64,000 bases of DNA from Candidatus Neomicrothrix sp. UBA2974 (GTDB taxonomy: Bacteria; Actinomycetota; Acidimicrobiia; Acidimicrobiales; MedAcidi-G1), in the NCBI GenBank assembly GCA_002348705.1, contig DEAU01000014.1:62001-126000 (forward strand). Direction: 5' to 3'. Under the pieces are notes generated by a model that saw only the letters and a program-made list of their open reading frames with translations, made no database searches and had not been told where the DNA came from. Position 1 is the first letter of the stretch; each line of letters opens with the position of its first letter. Shown piece by piece: positions 1 to 8,957 of the stretch. The position numbers and the translations under genes are program-made.

Positions 1-377
1 ATCCGAAGCGTCACGGCTTGGGAGGCGACCAAGTTGAGCATGTCGACCGCACCTCGTCCCCATACCTCACCGTTGACAAGCTCACCGCCGAATGGGTCAC
101 GGCTCCAACCGTCGGGGCTTACCGGAACCACGTCCGTGTGGCCCATGAGGCATAGAGAGGGCGCTTTTGGATCAGAGCCTTCAATCCGGGCCACCAGCGA
201 TATTCGCCTAGGGGTCGGTTCGAAGCGTTCGATTTCGAGGCCTACGCCCTCGAGGTAGGTCTGCAGAAGGTCGGCGTTGCGGACCTCATAGCCGGATTCG
301 GCAGTGCCGTCGTTGACACAGCCGTTGCGAATGAGCGCTTGAAGTAGATCGATGACCTCGTCAGTGTGGCCGGTCAC
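1..377 (-). CDS. M20 family peptidase/deacylase, N-terminal part (cut by window edge)
   Basis: Only the first ~125 residues lie in the window; the gene runs off the left edge. The GTG start at 377 overlaps the TGA of the upstream sulfatase in a GTGA junction, which implies translational coupling. The translation has the hallmark of M20 zinc hydrolases: a hydrophobic strand ending in MGHTDVVP (metal-binding His and the Asp behind it), then GWSRDPFGGEL and GRGAVDM (second metal-binding Asp). Family members hydrolyse peptides, N-acyl amino acids or carbamoyl compounds in the cytoplasm. The substrate cannot be read from this fragment. Its place at the end of a sulfatase-containing gene train suggests a catabolic role, which is inference. 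Confidence 0.85.
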   Translation of the reverse strand, partial: MTGHTDEVIDLLQALIRNGCVNDGTAESGYEVRNADLLQTYLEGVGLEIERFEPTPRRISLVARIEGSDPKAPSLCLMGHTDVVPVSPDGWSRDPFGGELVNGEVWGRGAVDMLNLVASQAVTLR

Positions 378-2704
378 TGCATCCGCTCCGCAGCGGCAAC
401 CTCGATAGCTGCCTCCTCGTCGGCCCGGAATGCTGGGGCGGTGTCCACCTCGACCCGATTGATCCGACCCGAAAATTGGTATGGGGCCGTGTAGGCGTCA
501 CTTACCCCGGTTGGGTTGCGCCCAATGTCTAGGCCCACAGGTGAAATCATGACCGGCACCACCGGGACCGCAGCCTCTGCTACCACTACCCCGTCCACCA
601 GTAGCCGTGCCCGGCCGGGACCGCCCTTGACACGCTGCTGGTGAACAGCAAGAACGGTGGCACCTCCCGGGACTGGCTCCGGCGAACATATGACCGTGTG
701 GTCGGCATAGGCGTTGTGGTCATAGACGAGGTGGCCAGCATCGTCGACGTACGCCACAAGGCCATTGTTGACCGTTCCGAACGCCAACAGGACGCCGTTC
801 TCATCGCCGTTCGGCCGGTCTACGTGAAACGAGGCCTCCCAGTTCCGCGAGCCCAGGGCTGGTGCGGCGTCAGGCGGCACGCGAGGTGTGGGTGGCAAAT
901 AGACAAAGCTGTCCCGGTTCCGAGGTGTCCCAGATGTGGCGTGTCCGCTGAACAGTCCTCCTGCCGCCGGACCCGACAGATTTCCTGCCCGATCCATGAT
1001 GGGAAGGACTCCATAGCGGTCTGCCTCATCCCAGAACAGGTCAACCATGGCGGCGAGCCGCTCCGGTTCCACTTTGGCAAGGTCGTGGCACTCGGAAAAG
1101 TCCTCGTTCAGATGGTACAACTCCCAGACGTCGTCTTCGAGGTCGGTCCCATACTGGTGGAAGGCCACCGCCTTCCAACCGTCCGCCCAGATTCCTCGAT
1201 GGCCTTGCATTTCGAAGTACTGCCGGCCTTTACGGCTCGGCACGGCCGTTGCATCGATGGCTGCCGGGGAGAAGGTATAAGCGAGGCTTATCCCCTCGAT
1301 GGCCTTTTGCTCGACTCCGTTGATCGACACTGGTGCTGCCACGTCAAGTAACTCCAGCATCGTCGGGGCGATATCCACCACATGGTGGAACTGGGTGCGT
1401 ACCTGCCCATTGACCGCCGGATCGATCCCGCCCGGCCACGAGATGATGAGCGGGTCGCGCACTCCTCCGGAATGAGTGTTCTGCTTGTATCGCTTGCCCG
1501 GCGAGTTGCCGACTTGCGCCCAGCCCCACGGGTAGTTGGTGTTGCTGGTCCGGGTTCCGATATCGTCAAGTCGGGCCACGGCTTCGTCAACTGGCTGATC
1601 TACGCCGTTGAAGTGCCGGAATGTGTCGAGAATTCCGCTGGCTCGGCCTTCTTGGGAGGCCCCGTTGTCACTCAGGGCTACCACGATCGTGTCGTTGTTC
1701 AAGCCAAGCTCGGCGATTGCGTCTAACAGTCGACCAACTTGAGTGTCGGTATGGTCGAGCATGGCAGCGAAGGCCTCCTGCAATCGGCACGCCAGCGCCT
1801 TTTCGTTGACTGATAAGTCGGTCCACGCCTCCACCCCGGGATTGCGAGGCGCCAAGTCAGTGCCTGGCGGAATGATTCCCATCGCAAGTTGGTTCTCATA
1901 GACCCGGTTGCGAGCAACGTCCCAGCCCTCGTCAAACCGGCCCCGCCACTTCTCTAGGTAGGCGTCTGGCGCTTGGTGGGGCGCGTGGGTCGCTCCGAAG
2001 GCGAGGTACAGGAAGAACGGGCGCTCGGGGACCATTGTGTGCTGGGTCCGAATAAGGTCGATGGATCGGTCCACCAGATCCTCCGAGACGTGATAACCCT
2101 CTTCTGGTGTGCGGGGCTGATCCACGAGCCGGTTGTCCTCGTAGAGCTCCGGATGGAACTGATCTGTTTCCCCCTGCATGAAGCCGTAGTACCGGTCAAA
2201 ACCCCGCTGGAGCGGCCAGTCACCAAAGGGGCCAACGGCCGAAGCTTCTCGCATCGGGGTGAGGTGCCACTTTCCGATCGCCCAGGTGGCGAAGCCCCTC
2301 TCGCGGAGCACTTCGGCCATGGTCCCAGCTGACCTGGCGATCCGACCTCGCATGTTCGGGTAGCCGGTGTCGAAGTTGGACAAAGCTCGCATCCCGACAG
2401 AGTGATGGTTGCGGCCAGTTAGCAGGCACGCCCGAGTCGGCGAACACAGCGCCGTGGTATGGAAGTTTGTGTAACGCAGTCCCCGAGAGGCGAGGCGGTC
2501 ATAGTTCGGAGTGTCGACGAGGCCGCCATAGCAACCGAGGTGGGCGAATCCGGTGTCGTCGAGGAGGATCACCACCACGTTCGGTGTCCCGGACTCCGGT
2601 AGGAGTGGTTCGGGCCACCACGGTGTGGATTCGCTTGTCGTGCGACCGATGATCTGGTCGGCTTCCGTCTTGGGCAACTGGGTCATGTCCCGAGCGTGGC
2701 TCAA
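374..2704 (-). CDS. Arylsulfatase (type I sulfatase, formylglycine-dependent), long AtsA-like form
   Basis: 776 residues. The sulfatase fold starts with VVVILLDDTGF (metal-binding DD at about 49-50). The modification motif CSPTR follows at 87-91, and Cys87 would be oxidised to formylglycine. GKWH and THAPHQAP motifs come next, with SDNGAS later. A C-terminal extension of about 200 residues matches the long mycobacterial AtsA/AtsD type rather than the ~530-residue Pseudomonas enzyme. Family members hydrolyse sulfate esters using Ca2+. No signal peptide is evident, so it is probably cytoplasmic. It is clearly paralogous to the sulfatase at 34817-37105 (shared GFA-LGCYG, EGWDV and NYPWGWAQ blocks). 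It is followed by a coupled M20 gene and preceded by a sterol-desaturase-like gene. Confidence 0.93.
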   Translation of the reverse strand: MSHARDMTQLPKTEADQIIGRTTSESTPWWPEPLLPESGTPNVVVILLDDTGFAHLGCYGGLVDTPNYDRLASRGLRYTNFHTTALCSPTRACLLTGRNHHSVGMRALSNFDTGYPNMRGRIARSAGTMAEVLRERGFATWAIGKWHLTPMREASAVGPFGDWPLQRGFDRYYGFMQGETDQFHPELYEDNRLVDQPRTPEEGYHVSEDLVDRSIDLIRTQHTMVPERPFFLYLAFGATHAPHQAPDAYLEKWRGRFDEGWDVARNRVYENQLAMGIIPPGTDLAPRNPGVEAWTDLSVNEKALACRLQEAFAAMLDHTDTQVGRLLDAIAELGLNNDTIVVALSDNGASQEGRASGILDTFRHFNGVDQPVDEAVARLDDIGTRTSNTNYPWGWAQVGNSPGKRYKQNTHSGGVRDPLIISWPGGIDPAVNGQVRTQFHHVVDIAPTMLELLDVAAPVSINGVEQKAIEGISLAYTFSPAAIDATAVPSRKGRQYFEMQGHRGIWADGWKAVAFHQYGTDLEDDVWELYHLNEDFSECHDLAKVEPERLAAMVDLFWDEADRYGVLPIMDRAGNLSGPAAGGLFSGHATSGTPRNRDSFVYLPPTPRVPPDAAPALGSRNWEASFHVDRPNGDENGVLLAFGTVNNGLVAYVDDAGHLVYDHNAYADHTVICSPEPVPGGATVLAVHQQRVKGGPGRARLLVDGVVVAEAAVPVVPVMISPVGLDIGRNPTGVSDAYTAPYQFSGRINRVEVDTAPAFRADEEAAIEVAAAERMQ

Positions 2705-2777
2705 ATCCTGGTCGGGAGCGTCACTGGGCTAGTAGCGCTAAGGACGGTCGTGAGGGCCCGATTGCGGCGACTCCCGG

Positions 2778-3758
2778 TCATGACTGTTGGTCGGCACGTT
2801 GGCGGCCCTTAAGGCGCTCGTGGGCAACACTCGTGCCGTTGTGCCATGTCCCCGCCCACTGGTCGATTGGGAACTGAGTGTTGCCGTAGTTGACCTCGAA
2901 GTAGCGGTGGTGCAGTTGGTGGAACAGGTCACCTGTCGGCACGGTGAACCGGCCGAACCTCGTCCGAGCGAACCCAGCGTGTGACGGGGCCGGTCCGGGC
3001 CCCTGATAGAAGGTGCACATCAGTATGACCAGTGGGTGGGCAGGTATGACCCACCAGATCAGGAAGACCGAGAAGTAGATCAGGTGTTCCCACGGGTGCA
3101 TTGAGATACCGGTCCACGGAGTGGGGTTCGGGTTCCGGTGGTGCAGGGCGTGGAACCTTCGGTAAAGGGGCACGATATGGATGAGTCTGTGGTTCAGCCA
3201 GAAATGAGCAGTTGACACCCAAACCACGCCCAGAGTGGCTAGAAGCACCACCACCACCGGGTGAGTCGACCAGTCGTGGCGAAGTAACAGACCGCTGGCA
3301 TAGGCCCAGTGTGTGAGAGCCTCGTACGCCGTCAAGAAGCCAACGCCGCTGGTCATGGTCCAGAAGACATTGTCGCGAACCTGATGTCCAAAAGTGAATT
3401 TGGCGCCGGCACCCGGCCAACGTCGGTTGAATTTGAACTCGTCGGCCTGGGCGCGGCGGATGTAGAGCCACCAGTGAAGGCCACCGGCAATGCCCCCGAC
3501 TACGACCACATTTCGGATCCAGATTTGGGCGATCCATTCCATGCCAAACGACGCCATGGCCTCATCGGGCGGGAGGAACCACTGCCAGATCGCTATCGAT
3601 AGGGCCATGTAGAGAAGCACCCAGGGGTAGGTGATCATTCGGACAACCCACCGAAGTGCGGCCACTGGCCGGGGTGGCCAAGAGAAGACTGCTGGGACTT
3701 CAATCGGGACCGGAGGCTGATAGTCGCTATTGGCGACGCCTTGGTAGCCGCCGGTCAT
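2778..3758 (-). CDS. Sterol desaturase / fatty acid hydroxylase superfamily membrane di-iron protein
   Basis: 326 residues with several hydrophobic segments (about 35-60, 80-105, 140-185, 230-255). Histidine clusters typical of the ERG3/fatty acid hydroxylase superfamily are present: HRLIH, HALHH and HQLHHR, spaced as in integral-membrane di-iron oxygenases. Enzymes of this family hydroxylate or desaturate lipids, sterols or carotenoids at the cytoplasmic membrane using O2. The substrate is not predictable from sequence. The gene sits between the sulfatase (73 bp gap) and glycerol kinase (60 bp gap), same strand. The start ATG at 3758 gives a normal cytoplasmic N-terminus rich in Pro and polar residues. 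Confidence 0.85.
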   Translation of the reverse strand: MTGGYQGVANSDYQPPVPIEVPAVFSWPPRPVAALRWVVRMITYPWVLLYMALSIAIWQWFLPPDEAMASFGMEWIAQIWIRNVVVVGGIAGGLHWWLYIRRAQADEFKFNRRWPGAGAKFTFGHQVRDNVFWTMTSGVGFLTAYEALTHWAYASGLLLRHDWSTHPVVVVLLATLGVVWVSTAHFWLNHRLIHIVPLYRRFHALHHRNPNPTPWTGISMHPWEHLIYFSVFLIWWVIPAHPLVILMCTFYQGPGPAPSHAGFARTRFGRFTVPTGDLFHQLHHRYFEVNYGNTQFPIDQWAGTWHNGTSVAHERLKGRQRADQQS

Positions 3759-3818
3759 CTTGCCGAAGGCACGAGGTTGGCGAGCGGCCTAAACACTGCG
3801 AAAGACTATGACTCGAGC

Positions 3819-5324
3819 CTAGGACCAGTCGAGGGACCGCTTAACAGCTTCGGACCAGCGCATTGCGAGGCGTTCCCGTTCAGATTGATCCATGTTCGGC
3901 CGCCAGCGTCCACCCTCGGTCCACTGGGCTCGGACCGCGGAGGTATCGTCCCATACCCCCTCGGCTAGACCGGCGGCATAAGCAGCACCAAGGGCTGTGG
4001 CTTCCTCAACACGTGGTCGAACGACGTCTATACCGAGGAGGTCAGCCTGGAACTGCATCAGTAGGTCGTTGACAACCATCCCGCCGTCCACACGGAGCTC
4101 TGTCATCTCCACCCTCCCGGCAATACCTTCATCATCTGCCTTGATGGATTCCACAAGTTCCGCGACCTGGAACGCCGTCGACTCGAGAACGGCTCGAGCC
4201 AAGTGTCCGCGATTAGCGAAACGAGTCAGGCCTACGAGGACCCCTCGCGCGTCGGGTCGCCAGTGGGGCGCGAATAGGCCGGAGAAAGCGGGAACCAGGT
4301 AGATATCACCGTTATCGTCGACGGTGCGGGCCAGCGCCTCCACCTCGTCCGAGTTGGTAATCAATCCGAGTTCGTCGCGGAGCCACTGGACCGTGGCTCC
4401 GGCCATGGCCACCGATCCCTCCAATGCGTATGTGGCAGTTTCGCCGGCAATCTGACAAGCGATGGTGGTGAGAAGCCCACGACTGGACGGTACGGGTGTG
4501 TTGCCGGTATTCATCAGGAGGAAGCAGCCGGTGCCGTACGTGTTCTTTGCGCTTCCGGATTCATGGCATCCCTGGCCAAATAGGGCTGCCTGCTGATCGC
4601 CGAGGATCCCAGAAATTGGTACGCCAGCAAGGTGACCGACCCCCAGGCCCAGTCGACCGATGGATGGAACCACTTCCGGCAAGGCCACCGCTGGTATGCC
4701 CATTGCCTCTATTAGGTCTGGATTCCATTCGAGCGTGGCAAGGTCGAGCAGTAACGTCCTCGAGGCATTGGTGACATCGGTTGCGAAACGTCCGCCTTCC
4801 GGTCCACCAGTGAGATTCCAGAGAAGCCACGAGTCCATAGTGCCGAGGAGGGCACGACCCGATTCGGTTGCGGCTCGCAGGCCATCGACTTCCTCCAGTA
4901 GCCACACTGCCTTTGGGCCGCTGAAGTATGTGGCAAGCGGCAACCCAGTACTGCTTCGAAACCGGTCAGTGCCACCGTTAGCCGCAAGTCTCTCCACAAT
5001 GCCTGCGCTGCGTGTGTCCTGCCAAACGATTGCAGGTGCTAGTGGACAGCCGGTTAATCGGTCCCATGCAACGAGGGTCTCGCGCTGGTTGGTTATACCG
5101 ATCGCGGCCAGATCGCCAGCCGCTAGGTCGGCTTCGGACAGCGCCTCCGATATGCAGGTCATAACGTTTTCGAGGATCTCGGCAGCATCATGTTCCACCC
5201 AGCCGGGGCGGGGTAGGTGCTGGGCATGGGGCCGCTGAGCTGCTGCGACGACCGATCCGTCCTCGTCCACGACCAGGAACCGGGTACTTGTAGTTCCCTG
5301 GTCGATGGCACCGACGAGGGGCAC
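3819..5324 (-). CDS. glpK: Glycerol kinase
   Basis: FGGY-family kinase that phosphorylates glycerol to sn-glycerol 3-phosphate with ATP. The N-terminus VGAIDQGTTSTRF is the first phosphate-binding loop. WQDTRS, the GILGDQQAALFGQ stretch and the C-terminal DGGMVVND loop are also characteristic. I place the start at GTG 5324, six bases behind a GGGGCGG Shine-Dalgarno-like run, giving about 501 residues, the usual GlpK length. A TTG at 5330 overlapping the upstream stop is the alternative. Longer frames reaching 5462 only read through the PPOX gene in another frame. No glycerol transporter or GlpD lies nearby, so the substrate may come from lipid or glycoside breakdown in this cluster (inference). 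Confidence 0.93.
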   Translation of the reverse strand: MPLVGAIDQGTTSTRFLVVDEDGSVVAAAQRPHAQHLPRPGWVEHDAAEILENVMTCISEALSEADLAAGDLAAIGITNQRETLVAWDRLTGCPLAPAIVWQDTRSAGIVERLAANGGTDRFRSSTGLPLATYFSGPKAVWLLEEVDGLRAATESGRALLGTMDSWLLWNLTGGPEGGRFATDVTNASRTLLLDLATLEWNPDLIEAMGIPAVALPEVVPSIGRLGLGVGHLAGVPISGILGDQQAALFGQGCHESGSAKNTYGTGCFLLMNTGNTPVPSSRGLLTTIACQIAGETATYALEGSVAMAGATVQWLRDELGLITNSDEVEALARTVDDNGDIYLVPAFSGLFAPHWRPDARGVLVGLTRFANRGHLARAVLESTAFQVAELVESIKADDEGIAGRVEMTELRVDGGMVVNDLLMQFQADLLGIDVVRPRVEEATALGAAYAAGLAEGVWDDTSAVRAQWTEGGRWRPNMDQSERERLAMRWSEAVKRSLDWS

Positions 5325-5326
5325 GA

Positions 5327-6001
5327 TCAACCGCCCCGTCCGTTGGCTAATCCTGGGCCTCGGGCCCAGTCGGCTACGTAGGCGGGGACGGATTCCCCAC
5401 TGGTGTCCTCGCCGGGTAATGGTCCGCCCGCCGAAATGCCGAGGGGGATCAGGCCCGCCCACGTGTCTTCGGCCATGTCCTCGTCGTCATCAATCGGCGG
5501 ACCAGTCCTCTCCTTCATCGAGCACTCCTTCAACGACAAGGCGAGACCGGTGGTGTTTCGAACCTCGGTGGCTGTCACGGGACGGATAGCGGCTACCCGA
5601 CCCGGGATCACGTGATCAACGAAGCGATCGAGGGCCTGTACTTTTTCGTCGTAGTCAGTGACCACCACCGTTTTTCCCATCACTACCACCGAGCGATAGT
5701 TCATCGAGTGGCGGAGGCCGGATCTGGCCAGAACCTGGCCATCGAGCAGGGTGACCGTCACACAAATCTCGGCCCCCTTCTTGGCAGTCCTGAGTAGACA
5801 GCTAGCCGGTGATTCATGGAGGAGAAGGTGGTCTCCGTCACGGGCATACAGCATCGGAATCACGACCGGGTGTACACCCGTGTCGCTTCCGGTGATCAGT
5901 CCTACGTGAACACCGAGGCCCTCGTCGAGAACCGCGTCAATAGCAGTCCGGGCGGTAACCGCCCGGTCGGGCTTTCGTCGGAGTTTGGTGCGATCGCTCA
6001 T
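5327..6001 (-). CDS. Pyridoxamine 5'-phosphate oxidase-related flavin-binding protein (PPOX/NimA-like)
   Basis: About 224 residues from ATG 6001. This start is preferred over an upstream ATG at 6100, which would overlap the phzF-like gene; the chosen one leaves a 9-base gap. The sequence has the split-barrel pattern of the PPOX/NimA group: TAIDAVLDEGLGVHVGLITG, VVIPMLYARDGDHLLLH, ICVTVTLLDG and NYRSVVVMG. The C-terminal ~60 residues are acidic and Gly/Pro-rich and probably disordered. Family members bind FMN or F420 and often act on small molecules. The exact reaction is unknown. Its stop overlaps or abuts the glpK start, so the two are co-transcribed. Confidence 0.82.
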   Translation of the reverse strand: MSDRTKLRRKPDRAVTARTAIDAVLDEGLGVHVGLITGSDTGVHPVVIPMLYARDGDHLLLHESPASCLLRTAKKGAEICVTVTLLDGQVLARSGLRHSMNYRSVVVMGKTVVVTDYDEKVQALDRFVDHVIPGRVAAIRPVTATEVRNTTGLALSLKECSMKERTGPPIDDDEDMAEDTWAGLIPLGISAGGPLPGEDTSGESVPAYVADWARGPGLANGRGG

Positions 6002-6011
6002 GCCGTGCCAA

Positions 6012-6815
6012 TTACGCCAGAAGTTTCCCGTGGACCACCGTGACAGCCCGGCCGGACAGATGCACTCGGTCGTCGACGAGTTGGACGCCGATTTCTCCAC
6101 CGCGGGCCGAGGCTTGTTCGGCTCGGAAGGCGTTGCCGATCCGGGACGCCCACCAAGCAGCCAGAGTGGTATGCGCCGAGCCGGTCACAGGATCTTCCGG
6201 TATACCGGTTCGAGGCGCGAAGAAGCGTGACACCACGTCCATATCGTCGCGATCATCACAGGCGGCGGTCACGATCACCCCTCGGGGTGCCAATCCTGCG
6301 ATACCTGCCATATCTGGATTGCAGCTTCGGACCTCCGCCGCCCCACCAACTTCGACGAGAAGGTCTGTGGCCCCCTTCGCCGCCGCGAGTACCCGAGTTC
6401 CCACAGCATCCGACATAGCGGTCCCCACTTCACAACTCTCGATTACGTCTACTGGAAAGTCGAGTCGGATTGTGTCGTCCTCCACAATGGCTGACAGCCG
6501 ACCTGACCGCGTGTGGAAACCCATTTCACCCTCTGCACCGTGCTCGGTGGCCAGAACGTGGGCAGTCGCCAACGTCGCATGTCCGCAGAGGTCGACTTCC
6601 ACTGTCGGCGTGAACCACCGCAGTTCCCACTCCCCCACGTTCCCTTTCTCCATACCCGGCAATGGATGACAGAAGGCGGTCTCTGAGAGATTCATTTCGC
6701 TGGCGACGGCCTGCATCCACGCAGCATCGGCGGGCGCATCCATTACCAGTACTGCGGCGGGATTGCCGCAAAACGGCCGGTCAGCGAACGCGTCGACTTG
6801 GACGAACTCTTGCAT
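6012..6815 (-). CDS. PhzF family isomerase/epimerase-like protein
   Basis: 267 residues showing the duplicated DAP-epimerase-like fold of PhzF. The N-terminus reads VDAFADRPFCGNPAAVLV, the catalytic glutamate is in NLSETAF (Glu45), then ELRWFTPTVEVDLCGHATLA and near the end GIPEDPVTGSAH. PhzF itself isomerises trans-2,3-dihydro-3-hydroxyanthranilate in phenazine synthesis. Most family members in non-phenazine genomes have unknown substrates, and no phenazine genes are present here. It is the first gene of the minus-strand train running to the left edge. A 240-bp divergent intergenic region separates it from the plus-strand hydrolase at 7057. Confidence 0.9.
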   Translation of the reverse strand: MQEFVQVDAFADRPFCGNPAAVLVMDAPADAAWMQAVASEMNLSETAFCHPLPGMEKGNVGEWELRWFTPTVEVDLCGHATLATAHVLATEHGAEGEMGFHTRSGRLSAIVEDDTIRLDFPVDVIESCEVGTAMSDAVGTRVLAAAKGATDLLVEVGGAAEVRSCNPDMAGIAGLAPRGVIVTAACDDRDDMDVVSRFFAPRTGIPEDPVTGSAHTTLAAWWASRIGNAFRAEQASARGGEIGVQLVDDRVHLSGRAVTVVHGKLLA

Positions 6816-7056
6816 CGAAGGAATCCTCGCAGACGTCAGATGGTTACTGCACCAGAAGCGCCGAAGCGGGAGCCCTGAACACCTGCGTCGGCTTGGTTAA
6901 CCGCAACTTTCCAATGAATTCCATGAGGACGTCCCCTGTCCACCCCATCCCGATCAGCCGAATATCCGAATTCACGAATGCTGTACCGAGTGTCGTGGAC
7001 TACCTGCAACCCTGCCAACATGACGACTAACTCCAAATCTGGCTAGGGAGGAAACC

Positions 7057-7977
7057 TTGGTTCCCCTCGACGAGACCTATGACGGCACCTTCCCCTTTGT
7101 GCCCCACACTTTCTCGGGCCACGGTTTCCTGCAGCATTACGTGGATGAGGGACCCCGGGACGCCGAGCCGATTGTGCTGTTGCACGGCGAACCCACCTGG
7201 GGATACCTGTACCGACACATGATCGCTCCACTTGCAGAGCAGTACCGCGTAGTGGTTCCCGACCACATGGGCTTCGGCAAGTCCGAGACTCCGCAGGATC
7301 GCGAGTACACGCTGCAGGGCCATACCGAAAACCTGATAGCTCTCACTGAGCACCTTGACCTGAGAGATATCACGTTCTTCGGCCAAGACTGGGGCGGACC
7401 GATCGCCACTGCGTTCACCGTTCGTCACCCGGACCGCGTGAAACGAATCGTGTATGCGAACTCGATAGCCGGATATGGGCGGATTGGAGAGCAGGATGCG
7501 ACCCCGCTTACGAAGTCACGGTGGTTCACCTGGATAGGTGATGGACTGGACTCGGGACGAACCGAGGATGTCCTGTTAAATCTCGGCTCAACGGTCTTGT
7601 CGGTGATGAAGATCACCGGGTTCACCAACTCCGCAGCAATCGACGACACCTGGATCCGGGCATACTCCGACCCGTTCCCTGACCGGGAATCGGCCATCGG
7701 AGGACTCGAGTTTCCCTTGGACGCCTATCTGGGACGCATTGCCGACTACGTGATCGCCGGCGCCAACGGTGTGCCAGAACTGAGGTCTAAGCCAGCCATG
7801 TTGTTGGAGGGCATGGAGGACAGAGCTATCCCACCAGACCTAGCCATTGCCGACTTTCGTGCACTGTGGCCGGAAGCGCCGGTAGTGGAAATGCCTGGAG
7901 TGGGCCACTACTGCCAAGAAGACGCACCTGAGGTTCTAGTGGCCAATGTCCTCCAGTTCATCCAGAAGAATCCATAG
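7057..7977 (+). CDS. Haloalkane dehalogenase-like alpha/beta hydrolase
   Basis: 306 residues. The TTG start is supported by GGGAGG at 7046-7051. Features match haloalkane dehalogenase subfamily I: HGEPTW near residues 43-48 (oxyanion residue Glu45 and Trp48), nucleophile Asp111 followed by halide-binding Trp112 in GQDWGG, and a C-terminal acid-His pair with His284 in GVGHYCQED. Such enzymes release halide from alkyl halides with water. Fluoroacetate or epoxide hydrolase-like activity cannot be excluded without the cap-domain halide residues. It is monocistronic between a divergent minus-strand gene and a convergent one. A paralogue lies at 38899-39837. Confidence 0.87.
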   Translation: MVPLDETYDGTFPFVPHTFSGHGFLQHYVDEGPRDAEPIVLLHGEPTWGYLYRHMIAPLAEQYRVVVPDHMGFGKSETPQDREYTLQGHTENLIALTEHLDLRDITFFGQDWGGPIATAFTVRHPDRVKRIVYANSIAGYGRIGEQDATPLTKSRWFTWIGDGLDSGRTEDVLLNLGSTVLSVMKITGFTNSAAIDDTWIRAYSDPFPDRESAIGGLEFPLDAYLGRIADYVIAGANGVPELRSKPAMLLEGMEDRAIPPDLAIADFRALWPEAPVVEMPGVGHYCQEDAPEVLVANVLQFIQKNP

Positions 7978-8003
7978 AACCGCACACCTGAAGGCGATAT
8001 CGG

Positions 8004-8957
8004 CTACTGGATTCCGCCGAGGTGACTATCAGCGTCTGAGGCAACCTGGTCGGGCCAGTTGGTTCGCCAAACTTCAGACTGGACGTAGCCCATAGGTATA
8101 GACCGCATCTCGAAGTGCTCCAATGGCGCAAGGAGCGGCTCGGCTACCACGGCATGGTTCGGAACCACGAAGAATGGTGCGCTATAGCGCTCTGCTCCGG
8201 CAACATTGCTAACCCGATGTGGCGTCGAAACAAGGCGCCCTCCTGACCACACCTCCAGAACGTCCCCCACGTTGATCAACAGTGCGCCCTCCGGACAGAA
8301 GGCCTTTACCCAGCGTCCATCTCGAGTTCGGACCTCTAGGCCTCCTACCGGGTCCGGATCTAGCATTGTCACCACGGAGATGTCTTTGTGTGGATGAAAA
8401 CCCGGCGACCGGTCCTCTGGCTGCTTCGCCGGATAGTGCAAAAGGGTCACATTGGTGAGCGGTGCCTCCATTCCTCGAGAGAGGATTTCGTAATCGAGGC
8501 CGAGCTCGTTTGCCAGGATGATCAGCAGGCGGTCAGCGAGTCCTTCCATAGCAGACCACCACGAGGTCACGACGTCGGGCATCTCCGGAAGATGATCCGG
8601 CCAGAGGTTTGATCCGTAGAGACTGCACTCGCCGCGGACCGGATGTCCGGGCGGGCACTCCCAGTGCAACTTGTAGCCCTCGAAGGCGTCGGCCGGAGCA
8701 CCGTTGTCCCGGTTCGGAGTAAAAAATCGCAAGGGAATGAAGCCCCGATAGTTGTCGGGCTGCACCGCACAGCGTCGTTTTGCGGCATCGTCGACAGCGA
8801 ACAAGGCGACAAGGAGTCGACGCATGGCTACCAACTCGCAATGCTGTACCCCGTGGCCCCGTACTGCGGCGAACCCTGTTGTCGCGAAAGCATCTATCAG
8901 GCCGCGGCTATCGGCTAGGTCGACCACCGGAATGCTGCTCGCGGACCATTCTGCCAT
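8004..8957 (-). CDS. Fe(II)/2-oxoglutarate-dependent oxygenase, isopenicillin N synthase-like
   Basis: 317 residues. The N-terminus SIPVVDLAD and GFAAVRGHGV are the DIOX_N pattern of the IPNS/flavonol-synthase family. The iron triad is HKD (His190, Asp192) and His247 in STPHRVSN. The 2-oxoglutarate-binding Arg257 and Ser259 lie in RYSAPFF. The protein hydroxylates or oxidatively cyclises a small substrate in the cytoplasm; the substrate is unknown. Its start overlaps the stop of the M24 gene by one base. It ends a six-gene operon that holds two further genes with Fe/2OG-oxygenase-type motifs, pointing to successive oxidations in one pathway (inference). Confidence 0.9.
   Translation of the reverse strand: MAEWSASSIPVVDLADSRGLIDAFATTGFAAVRGHGVQHCELVAMRRLLVALFAVDDAAKRRCAVQPDNYRGFIPLRFFTPNRDNGAPADAFEGYKLHWECPPGHPVRGECSLYGSNLWPDHLPEMPDVVTSWWSAMEGLADRLLIILANELGLDYEILSRGMEAPLTNVTLLHYPAKQPEDRSPGFHPHKDISVVTMLDPDPVGGLEVRTRDGRWVKAFCPEGALLINVGDVLEVWSGGRLVSTPHRVSNVAGAERYSAPFFVVPNHAVVAEPLLAPLEHFEMRSIPMGYVQSEVWRTNWPDQVASDADSHLGGIQ

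Noticed and set aside
641..1351. 236-residue plus-strand open frame inside the first sulfatase
   Set aside because: It is fully antisense to the conserved sulfatase frame, has no family-like sequence, and is a shadow of high G+C coding DNA.
3819..5462. Longer glycerol kinase with a 45-residue N-terminal extension
   Set aside because: The extension is Arg/Pro-rich, lies over the end of the PPOX gene in another frame, and is absent from the family.
6662..7030. 122-residue plus-strand frame ahead of the dehalogenase-like gene
   Set aside because: It overlaps the start of the PhzF-like gene antisense and shows no family pattern.
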